A stretch of 64,000 bases of DNA from CALGYY01 sp963678485 (GTDB lineage Bacteria; Bacteroidota; Bacteroidia; Bacteroidales; CAIWKO01). The DNA is taken from positions 1,984,001 through 2,048,000 of the forward strand of contig OY782882.1 in the NCBI GenBank assembly GCA_963678485.1, read 5' to 3'. Below are positions 27,601 through 34,514 of the stretch, piece after piece. The translations under genes were made by a program, and so were the position numbers. A model generated the notes under the pieces. The model searched no databases. It was not told the DNA's origin and was given only the letters and a program-made list of their open reading frames with translations. Numbering within the stretch: position 1 is the stretch's first letter; each line of letters opens with the position of its first letter.

Positions 27601-27879
27601 AAAGAGTTTCTCGAAATCGTATCCGAAATTTTTGTGGATTGGATTCCTGAACTCTCTTCTGTAGGATTCCAGGCAGTTTGGGCAGGTTACTATATCGAAC
27701 CTCGCATGGTTATCGATTCAAAACTGGGATTATTCCTGGGTTTGCGCGGACAAGGCTTTATGCTCGGACAGTACCTTGCAAAACTTTATGTTGATGATTT
27801 GTTAGGAAAATCTGTTCCGGATTATTTCTATCGTCTGAAACCGGAAGGGGATGCATTGTTGGAGAAAGCATTTAAGTAG
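24646..27879 (+). CDS. Fused multicluster FAD oxidoreductase (HcnABC/opine-oxidase-like in one chain)
   Basis: This 1077-residue cytoplasmic redox protein has these domains in order. First is a Fer2-type 2Fe-2S domain with C60, C65, C68, C80. A pyridine-nucleotide-disulfide-type flavoprotein follows, with GAGPAG at 121-126, VGAGNIG near 270 and FGAGDAIRIG near 388. Next are two 4Fe-4S clusters (C461, C467, C470, C474; C495, C498, C501, C505) and a BFD-like 2Fe-2S domain (CxC at 606/608 and C642, C647). Last is a DAO/glycine-oxidase-type flavoprotein (GGGIGG near 710-715, residues 705-1070). HCN synthase, octopine/nopaline oxidase and related amino acid dehydrogenases have these parts as separate subunits. 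The likely reaction is oxidation of an amino or imino acid with electrons passed to the quinone pool; the substrate is unknown. Confidence 0.88.
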   Translation: MHRIDKHPILEVPQKQEVRFTYEGREIVGEKGFTIAAALHQAGFPVHSHSLKNRERSLECGIGKCGACEMLVDGQIKRICITRVDGIKTVFEIPKGYTPGVKDYHYKDATKVYKTDVAIIGAGPAGLACREELNKHKISNIVIDNNDKIGGQFLMQTHQFFFFEKEKKFGGMRGFDIAKTLAGESMDGIFLDSTVWDILEGKRIAVKNVSTDEIYYVEADYMVVATGAVPFMPTFENDDVPGVYTAAVVQKMMNSEFTLLGKNVLTVGAGNIGYLTSYQLMQAGANVKAIIEAMPGEGGFPVQANRVRRLGIPVMTSHILIKALPNKDRTGITGAVIAKCENFKPIPGTEVVFENIDAINICTGLVPDDQLIIKGNEVFGRNCFGAGDAIRIGEGTSAVVRGKQVAFEILQEMGESFNYEEYLSTSKEYIDSQQHPIRVIQEPYLPTSERMNSKGFVVIDCLYGFACNPCEFACPHAAITKTSTSTVPQIDFDKCIGCMDCVYQCPGLAIFGYNLAKDWLFLPIEYEAAEKAEVFLVDNQGKKLGSGIIEKILRKPNKTNIARVKSNDVHGEALTQVRGFIVKELYPEPNVLTPTKVKVESDTYVCHCDDVTLEEIMKTIGDRKFISVDEIKHTTRLGMGACRGKRCIRRLKQTLRGSGISIVGDATPRGPLSNQIGIGEVYPRPIHEKMIIPDIQKKTEVIKVKSLVAGGGIGGSALFRYLAEAGLQPTLLNYGRGASWRNIAGGRPAFSLPEIADIAKHNLEIFKELDKIHPIDFHSTRYITFAHDEAMVKACLDSIAWSDAYMVDPKDFQKEIAPYFNPSLQTYQSALVTRNCWQATPGRVIDLIRRLGLEKGGNILEDCQMIDISKEGTIYKVLVRDHEKQYKEIHTEIFINALGPEGEKFARSLGIETGLFPVKHQAFITRRLPMMGLNGSPLDMLIDRRKYKGFVAVYGQQLAETGQIIGCASPMVEPMETDKNLKINSKEFLEIVSEIFVDWIPELSSVGFQAVWAGYYIEPRMVIDSKLGLFLGLRGQGFMLGQYLAKLYVDDLLGKSVPDYFYRLKPEGDALLEKAFK

Positions 27880-27899
27880 ACTCTAGAATAAATGATTTT

Positions 27900-27935
27900 A
27901 ACAGCCCTGTTGATGCGTGCGTCAACAGGGCTGTT
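27900..27935. terminator. Terminator hairpin after the oxidoreductase gene
   Basis: AACAGCCCTGTTGA (27900-27913) pairs perfectly with 27922-27935 across eight bases. It begins 20 bases after the stop at 27879. The T-run is short, but stem and position fit termination. Confidence 0.75.
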
Positions 27936-28272
27936 TCGTTTATAAACTTTGTAGAATGAAATTTCTGAATAATGCGTATGTCTTTCATCAACTGCGGGAT
28001 TAAGAATCCGATTGGGGATTATAATAGACCGATAAAAAGAACTGCAGCTCTTGCCTATCATTAGACTTGCAAAACAAAAATTTAAACCGACACAAAAATT
28101 ACTTTTATTTTTTCCGGTATTTCTACCGGCTCAAAATCTTGTATTTCTGCTGTTCCCGGCTAATCATACTCCACCTACTTTTGTATTCACCTGATTGGAG
28201 ATTAATCGCTTTATCAGTAAGCACAAAACCTGAATTGAAAATTGCGATAATGAATATCATCAGTCATTTACA

Positions 28273-28304
28273 TTTGTATAATAAAATAAACCATTGTATT
28301 TTTG
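28273..28304 (+). promoter_or_regulatory. Promoter of the beta-helix protein pair
   Basis: TTTG (28273-28276) and TATTTTTG (28297-28304) match the Bacteroidota -33 and -7 boxes with 20 bases between. The ATG at 28320 follows 15 bases later, ruling out an in-frame TTG at 28302 that lies inside the -7 box. Confidence 0.75.
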
Positions 28305-28319
28305 ACAAAAACTAATACC

Positions 28320-31300
28320 ATGAATTCAATGCTACGTTTCGTCTCTTCTTTCCTTTTCGGAATCCTCATCCTGAGTTCCGTGATGTTGCAAGCTGCAACT
28401 ATTACTGTCACTAACACCGCTGATGCTGGCGCTGGATCTTTAAGACAGGCTATTACAACTGCCGGTTCGAATCCTTTCGATGCGGACAATATTGTGTTTA
28501 ATATCCCGAATACAGATCCGAACTATTCAGCTGTAACGGGCGTTTATACCATTACTGTTGCATCGCTGCTCCCTACGGTGAATAGCCTTAGTGTAAGTAT
28601 CGATGCAACTACGCAGCCGGGAAACACCAACCTTTTCGGTCCCGAAATTTGTCTTAGAAGTACAACAAATTTGTTGTATGGTCTGTGCTTCCCCGTTTCA
28701 GGTGGAACCGCAAAAGGCTTTATTATCAACGGTTTTCAGGTGGGTATTGTAATTATGAAGTATGGAGTATACCCAAGTGGCAGTTGTTTGGTTTCAGACA
28801 ACTACCTTGGAGTGAATTATGATGGAACCATTGCAGACCCTAATGGTGTGGGCGTTGCATGCTATCAGGGTACAACCAACAACACTATCACCAACAATCT
28901 GGCTTCAGGAAATACAACTGCAGGAGTAGGCATTCGCAGTGCAAACAGCAATATCATTAAAGGAAATAAAATCGGAACCGATCGTACAGGTATGTATAAA
29001 ATTCCTAATTATTATGGAGTAGCCATCGATTCTTCGGCTTCCAATCTCGTGGGTGGAACAACGGCTTTAGATCGAAATCTCATTTCAGGAAACTCATACG
29101 CTGGAGTAGCCATCAACACTAATGTTTCGCACGACAACATAGTTAAAGGCAATTACATTGGCACAAACATCAATGGTATTGTACGTGGCGATACCATTGC
29201 AAATTTCTATGGTGTGGCGATTAATGATGCATACAGTAATATCATTGGAGGAAATACTGCTGCCGACCGTAATATAATCTCCGGAAATTCCGAAAGTGGA
29301 ATTGCCATCTTAGGGCCTTTTGCTAAATCCACAAGCATTAAAGGAAACTACATAGGAACCAACATCAATGGAAACGATTCGATACCTAATGGAAACGGTA
29401 TTTTATTGAGCGGGGCTTCATCAACAGCCATCGGCGGAAGCACTGCTGGTGACCGCAATATTATCTCGGGAAACCGTTTGGCGGGTATTTCAATGGCCTA
29501 TAGCGGAACCCGTCTTAACACAATTAAAGGTAACTATATTGGAACGGGTGTTTCCGGAACTCAAATTCTCAGCAATTACACCGGTATTTATTTAAAAAGC
29601 AATGCAAACAGCAACACCATTGGCGGAAGCACAGCCGGTGAACGTAATGTGATTTCAGGAAATTTTGAAATGGGATTATGTGTAGAGACAGCTGATAGCA
29701 ACCTTATCATTGGAAACTATATAGGTCCTGATGCCACTGGGCTGGCCGCAATGCGCTTATCGAACGACACTCTGGTTCAGGGAAATGGTCTAATGTTCAA
29801 CTCAAATGCAAAACACAATACGGCTGGCGGCTATACTGCCGGTGAACGTAATGTGATCTCAGGCAACAGAATTTATGGTCACGATATTTATGGTAATTCT
29901 TCTTACAACAGCACCATTGGAAATTACATTGGCGTTGATGCTACTGGAAACGTGGCCATGCCTAATGCTACTGGGATTTGTGTTGATGGTGGCTCAAACC
30001 ACAACCCTTTTATCAATAATGTAATGTCAGGAAACATGGCCTATGGAATCTTCATCGTCACCACGGGTTCGTATTACAACGAATTAAAAGGAAACATGAT
30101 TGGTACCAATGCCGCAGGGACTGATACAATTCCAAATCAGTGCGGAATTTTGCTCGGAGGCGGAACTAAATTCAATATTATTGGCGGAACTACAGCGGCC
30201 GATCGTAATATCATTTCCGGAAATCGCTTCGATGGTCTCTTAGCTGCCGATACCGGAACGATGTATAATAACATTAAAGGAAATTACATTGGTACCGATA
30301 TTACTGGTAGTACAGCTTTGCCTAATAACATAGGGATTGGTTTTGCCACCAGACCATCGCAAAATAATATTGAAAACAATGTTATTAGTGGTAATGGTCA
30401 TATCGGGATTATCCTTTATGAAGAATGTAACAATAACACTGTTTACAGCAACAAAATTGGAGTGGCCGCTGATGGCAGCACAGCTCTATCTAATAAAGGA
30501 GCAGGGATTGTGATTGCTAAAGCATCCAAGAATAATCTGATTGGCGGCGTAGGCAAAGGCAATATCATCGCTTATAATGATACCGTAGGTATTGCAATTA
30601 TTGATACCAACACCCTTTACAATACAATGTCTGAAAACACTGTGTTTGCTAACGATATGATGGATGTTGATCTCTTTCCATATGGAGTTAATACGAATGA
30701 TGCTGGCGATCCTGATTTAGGTTCGAATGAGCGAATGAATTATCCTACAATCGCTACTGTTGTTACTGATTGGTCAAGTGGAAATACTAACATCAGCGGA
30801 ACGATGGATCACAGCAGCCCGGTTGGTATTAAACTGGAATTCTACAAAGTGGGCGCGTTGAATATGTTCGGTCATGGCGGTGCATCAACCTATTTAGGTT
30901 CAACAGTAATTACAGATCCCGCAGGGAACTGGACCTACAGCTGTGCAGGACTTAATGGTGGTGATGCAGTCACTGCCATTGCGACAGACGCTGCAGGAAA
31001 CTCCTCAGAATTTTCAGCAAATACAGGTGTTGTCGTGGGTATCGCTGAGAATTCCGCACAGGACGGCCAGTTCAGTTCATATCCCAATCCTGCAAGTGAG
31101 GTGTTAAACGTATCATTCACACTCGAAGAAACTCAGAATGTTGATGTACGCATTTACTCGGCACTCGGTAATCAGGCGTTGGTGCTTAGCTCTGCAGTTT
31201 ATGGTGCAGGTCATCACGAAATCAGTTACAGGCTTAGCGATTTAAATCTCAGCAATGGCGTGTATTTCATTTCACTGTATGGCAATAAGCAACTGCTGAA

Positions 31301-31328
31301 GACTAATCGCATTTTACTACTGAAATAG
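28320..31328 (+). CDS. Right-handed beta-helix surface protein with T9SS sorting domain
   Basis: This 1002-residue secreted protein starts with a signal peptide (LILSSVMLQAA). The motif TVTNTADAGAGSLRQAI is typical of parallel beta-helix proteins of this group. About nine repeats of some 60 residues follow, with the pattern GGxTAADRNIISGN, GI-xI, NxIKGNYIGT, GT-xxPN-xGI; these form rungs of a right-handed helix. An Ig-like or beta domain precedes the end (about 830-925). The last 80 residues (YPNPASEVLNVSF ... LSNGVYFISL ... ILLLK) are a T9SS type A sorting domain. Catalytic pectate-lyase residues are not evident, so adhesion or a structural role is as likely as a lyase. The next gene begins seven bases downstream and is a paralogue. 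Confidence 0.88.
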   Translation: MNSMLRFVSSFLFGILILSSVMLQAATITVTNTADAGAGSLRQAITTAGSNPFDADNIVFNIPNTDPNYSAVTGVYTITVASLLPTVNSLSVSIDATTQPGNTNLFGPEICLRSTTNLLYGLCFPVSGGTAKGFIINGFQVGIVIMKYGVYPSGSCLVSDNYLGVNYDGTIADPNGVGVACYQGTTNNTITNNLASGNTTAGVGIRSANSNIIKGNKIGTDRTGMYKIPNYYGVAIDSSASNLVGGTTALDRNLISGNSYAGVAINTNVSHDNIVKGNYIGTNINGIVRGDTIANFYGVAINDAYSNIIGGNTAADRNIISGNSESGIAILGPFAKSTSIKGNYIGTNINGNDSIPNGNGILLSGASSTAIGGSTAGDRNIISGNRLAGISMAYSGTRLNTIKGNYIGTGVSGTQILSNYTGIYLKSNANSNTIGGSTAGERNVISGNFEMGLCVETADSNLIIGNYIGPDATGLAAMRLSNDTLVQGNGLMFNSNAKHNTAGGYTAGERNVISGNRIYGHDIYGNSSYNSTIGNYIGVDATGNVAMPNATGICVDGGSNHNPFINNVMSGNMAYGIFIVTTGSYYNELKGNMIGTNAAGTDTIPNQCGILLGGGTKFNIIGGTTAADRNIISGNRFDGLLAADTGTMYNNIKGNYIGTDITGSTALPNNIGIGFATRPSQNNIENNVISGNGHIGIILYEECNNNTVYSNKIGVAADGSTALSNKGAGIVIAKASKNNLIGGVGKGNIIAYNDTVGIAIIDTNTLYNTMSENTVFANDMMDVDLFPYGVNTNDAGDPDLGSNERMNYPTIATVVTDWSSGNTNISGTMDHSSPVGIKLEFYKVGALNMFGHGGASTYLGSTVITDPAGNWTYSCAGLNGGDAVTAIATDAAGNSSEFSANTGVVVGIAENSAQDGQFSSYPNPASEVLNVSFTLEETQNVDVRIYSALGNQALVLSSAVYGAGHHEISYRLSDLNLSNGVYFISLYGNKQLLKTNRILLLK

Positions 31329-31335
31329 TATATCG

Positions 31336-33393
31336 ATGATGATAAGAAAACTTTGTGCATTCGCGGGCTTTGCCCTGATTGCAGGCTGGTGTACTGCCGC
31401 CAATTACGTTGTAACCAATACGAATGATGCAGGCGTAGGCTCGTTGCGACAAGCTATTTCGGATGTCAATATCATGCCCGGCAGCCACAGTATTACATTC
31501 AATATCCCTACATCAGACCCGAATTATGTGCCTTCTCAAGGAGTATGGAAGATAAGCCCTACGTCTACCCTACCCATGGTTATGCGCAGCAATCTCTTGA
31601 TTGATGGTAATTCTCAAACAACGAATCAAGGCAATACCAACCCCGATGGCCCGGAAATACTGCTTGATGGCAATCATGCCTTTGGATCCGATTATGCATT
31701 ACATCTTTACAATGTGTCGGGTGTCATCGTGCAAGGCTTTATAATCGGGCGTTTCACTGTAGGTGTTGAAATCAGCGGAAGCAATTCGCAAAACATTACT
31801 ATTCGTGGAAATTACATTGGCTGTAATTATAATGCAACTGATACGCTTAGCAATACTCAGGGAATCGAGATTCTGAGCGGTCCGCATAATATTACCATCG
31901 GAGGCAGTACCCTTGAAGACCGGAACATTATTTCGGGAAACAACCACATTGGCGTACGTGTAGTAAATTCAAACAGCAACATCATCAAAGGAAACTATAT
32001 TGGGCTGAACAGGACAGGTACCGCTGCTGTGCGCAATTACGACGGCATTAGCATGGAAGGCACATCCAAGTATAATCTCATTGGTGGCGTCACTGCTGCT
32101 GACCGCAATTATGTTTCAGGTAACGTTGCTTACGGAATGTTGCTATTTGGTGCAGGTTGCAATTACAATACTGTTTCCGGGAATTATTCCGGGACAGATA
32201 TCACCGGGACATACTCTATTCCTAATACCTATGGGTTCTTGTTCGATGATGGAGCAAGCTTCAATACCTTAGGGGGACGCACTCCGGGTGCAGGAAACCT
32301 GTTGTCGGGCAATTCAGCCTATGGTGTTTTTATATACAATCCCGGGACACAACGCGACACTGTAGTTGGAAATCTTATCGGCACTAATGCAGCAGGAACA
32401 GCTGCATTGCCCAACGCTAATGGAATTGTAATCGATGGCCCGTCGTTCCGTCATTATGTGGATAGTAACGTCATTTCCGGAAATCTGCAAATGGGCATTG
32501 ACATTCACATTGGAGGAAGCGATAGCAATGTGGTTATACGAAATTTTATTGGAACCGATTATTCCGGAACTATTGCTATTCCTAATGCAATGGACGGTGT
32601 TCGCCTCGGCGAAGGACCTAAAAACAATATCATTGGCATGCCCGGCAAAGGAAATATAATTGCGAACAATGGTGGCAATGGCGTGTCGGTGATGACTACC
32701 GCGGAGCTATATAACAGCATTTCGGCAAATTCAATATACAACAATACAGGCTTGGGTATCGATCTTTTCCCTGAAGGTGTAACTCCCAATGATGCGGGTG
32801 ATGCGGACTCCGGACCTAATGATGCCTTGAATTTTCCTGTAATTGATTCGGTATATTTTATATGGCCAAACACTTACGTAAAAGGACATATCGATGTTCC
32901 TGCCCCCATAACAACCAGGATTGAGCTCTTTGTTGCAATGGCTGATGCATCGGGATACGGACAAGGTAAAGATTATCTTGGTTATACGTATGCTATTGCA
33001 GATGGAAGTTGGATTACCTCATTACCGGGCATTATAGCAGAAGAACAGATAACCACAACTGCGACCGATGCCTTAGGCAATACTTCCGAATTTTCGTTGA
33101 ACTATAGCAGTCCGCAAGCTGGATTGCCCGAAAATACTGAAAATTATGCGGATATTACTGCATACCCAAATCCTTTCAGCGAAGGATTCAATCTTGAAAT
33201 TAATGGATCACAGCAGTTCATGGATGCATTACAAGTAAAGATATATAGCTGTGAAGGCCGTCTGCTAATGACTTCAGAAATATCCTCAACGAAACACTAT
33301 ATTGAGGCTTCATTGTTACCTTCAGGATTATATTTTTGTCATATTCAATACGCTTCAGGACGTTCCTCCGTTATAAAGATCAGCAAAAGATAG
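31336..33393 (+). CDS. Right-handed beta-helix surface protein with T9SS sorting domain, paralogue
   Basis: This 685-residue protein shows the same layout as its upstream neighbour in shorter form: signal peptide (residues 1-21), NYVVTNTNDAGVGSLRQAI, about five beta-helix repeats (EDRNIISGN, NIIKGNYIGL, AADRNYVSGN, NVISGN), a beta domain ending EFSLNYSS, and a T9SS type A sorting domain from AYPNPFSEGF to GRSSVIKISKR. The spacing of seven bases and shared promoter suggest cotranscription and joint export. The two arose by duplication and differ mainly in repeat number. Confidence 0.87.
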   Translation: MMIRKLCAFAGFALIAGWCTAANYVVTNTNDAGVGSLRQAISDVNIMPGSHSITFNIPTSDPNYVPSQGVWKISPTSTLPMVMRSNLLIDGNSQTTNQGNTNPDGPEILLDGNHAFGSDYALHLYNVSGVIVQGFIIGRFTVGVEISGSNSQNITIRGNYIGCNYNATDTLSNTQGIEILSGPHNITIGGSTLEDRNIISGNNHIGVRVVNSNSNIIKGNYIGLNRTGTAAVRNYDGISMEGTSKYNLIGGVTAADRNYVSGNVAYGMLLFGAGCNYNTVSGNYSGTDITGTYSIPNTYGFLFDDGASFNTLGGRTPGAGNLLSGNSAYGVFIYNPGTQRDTVVGNLIGTNAAGTAALPNANGIVIDGPSFRHYVDSNVISGNLQMGIDIHIGGSDSNVVIRNFIGTDYSGTIAIPNAMDGVRLGEGPKNNIIGMPGKGNIIANNGGNGVSVMTTAELYNSISANSIYNNTGLGIDLFPEGVTPNDAGDADSGPNDALNFPVIDSVYFIWPNTYVKGHIDVPAPITTRIELFVAMADASGYGQGKDYLGYTYAIADGSWITSLPGIIAEEQITTTATDALGNTSEFSLNYSSPQAGLPENTENYADITAYPNPFSEGFNLEINGSQQFMDALQVKIYSCEGRLLMTSEISSTKHYIEASLLPSGLYFCHIQYASGRSSVIKISKR

Positions 33394-33435
33394 TGTCTTG
33401 CTGGCATTGAACCATAAATGGAAAACTGTTGAACT

Positions 33436-33909
33436 ATGTTACGTCAATTCCTGATATTGATAATCCTTGGCTGCATACCAGCGCTGGCCTTGCCACAGAT
33501 TCCTGCAGCTAACAAGCGCATCGTAGAATATGTAAGTTCGGTGATTGGAACAAAGGTCGACCGCGGCGAATGCTGGGATCTTGCGCATAATGCCCTTGAG
33601 CTTGTGGGTGCAAAATGGGATCATCAGTATGTTTATGGAAACGAAGTCTCATGGGAAAAAGACAGCATCTATCCCGGCGACCTCATACATTTCAGCAATG
33701 TTATTATTAAATCGGTGGATAATGGAGTCACTACCACCCAAAGCTATCCCCAGCATACTGCTATTGTTTACGAAGTTCTTGGTCCGGGAGAATTTCGGAT
33801 TGCCCATCAGAATAATGGTTTCAGCGGAAAAAAAGTGGGGCTGAGTGTGCTGAATCTGAATAATAAAAAAAGCGGAAAGGTAAAAATTTACAGAGCTGTT
33901 GTGAATTAA
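33436..33909 (+). CDS. Secreted CHAP/NlpC-like Cys-His protein
   Basis: This 157-residue protein has a signal peptide (LGCIPALALPQ). A cysteine in RGECWDLAHNALE is followed by YPGDLIHFSNV and a histidine in QHTAIVYEV, the Cys-His order of papain-like NlpC/P60, CHAP and BBMC hydrolases. That suggests amidase or peptidase action on cell-wall or surface polymers, but I cannot assign the family securely. It follows the beta-helix pair by 42 bases and could be in the same transcript. The Asn/Gln third residue is uncertain; HQNNGF is a candidate. Confidence 0.6.
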   Translation: MLRQFLILIILGCIPALALPQIPAANKRIVEYVSSVIGTKVDRGECWDLAHNALELVGAKWDHQYVYGNEVSWEKDSIYPGDLIHFSNVIIKSVDNGVTTTQSYPQHTAIVYEVLGPGEFRIAHQNNGFSGKKVGLSVLNLNNKKSGKVKIYRAVVN

Positions 33910-34000
33910 AAACACGGGGAAGATATGGAGCGATTTTTGATAGCGCGCGGCCCTTTGTTTACGCAACGTATGTTGATAACTACCTATATCTTTTGACAAC

Positions 34001-34426
34001 ATGAAATCATTCTTTGCTGCACTTATTCTCGCAACACTTGTCACTTTGCCTGTGCTAACAACTGTTTCGCGTTCAGCTGATGACTCACAGCGTATTGTAG
34101 ATAATGTCTATCAATTAACGGATCAGGATTTCGACGAAAACATTAAGCAGGGTGTTGTTCTGGTTGATTTCTGGGCAACATGGTGTGGCCCTTGTCGCAC
34201 CCAAGGTCCGATAGTTTCTGAAATCGCTCAGGAAATTGGTCAGAAAGCTAAGATTGCCAAAGTAGATGTGGATAAAGCGCGCATCACTGCCAATCGTTTT
34301 AATATCCGCTATATTCCTACCATTATCATTTTTAAGGATGGAGAGCCTGCGCTTCGCCTAGAGGGATTGCAGGACAAAGATGGATTATTACAATCCATTG
34401 ATGCGGTTATACTTCAAACTCCGTAA
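34001..34426 (+). CDS. Exported thioredoxin
   Basis: This 141-residue thioredoxin fold has the active site WCGPC (C62, C65) and the cis-proline segment YIPTIIIF. An N-terminal hydrophobic signal (about residues 1-25) sends it to the periplasm, unlike cytoplasmic TrxA of about 105 residues. It may act as a disulfide reductase or oxidase in the envelope; direction cannot be told from sequence. It stands 91 bases after the CHAP-like gene on the same strand. Confidence 0.88.
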   Translation: MKSFFAALILATLVTLPVLTTVSRSADDSQRIVDNVYQLTDQDFDENIKQGVVLVDFWATWCGPCRTQGPIVSEIAQEIGQKAKIAKVDVDKARITANRFNIRYIPTIIIFKDGEPALRLEGLQDKDGLLQSIDAVILQTP

Positions 34427-34514
34427 TACGGTTGCTTCCTTTTTGCGGATGAATAAGCGGTGGCGTAGGAATCGCTAGTCTTATATAATATCTGTATAAT
34501 CATTCGCGACAATT

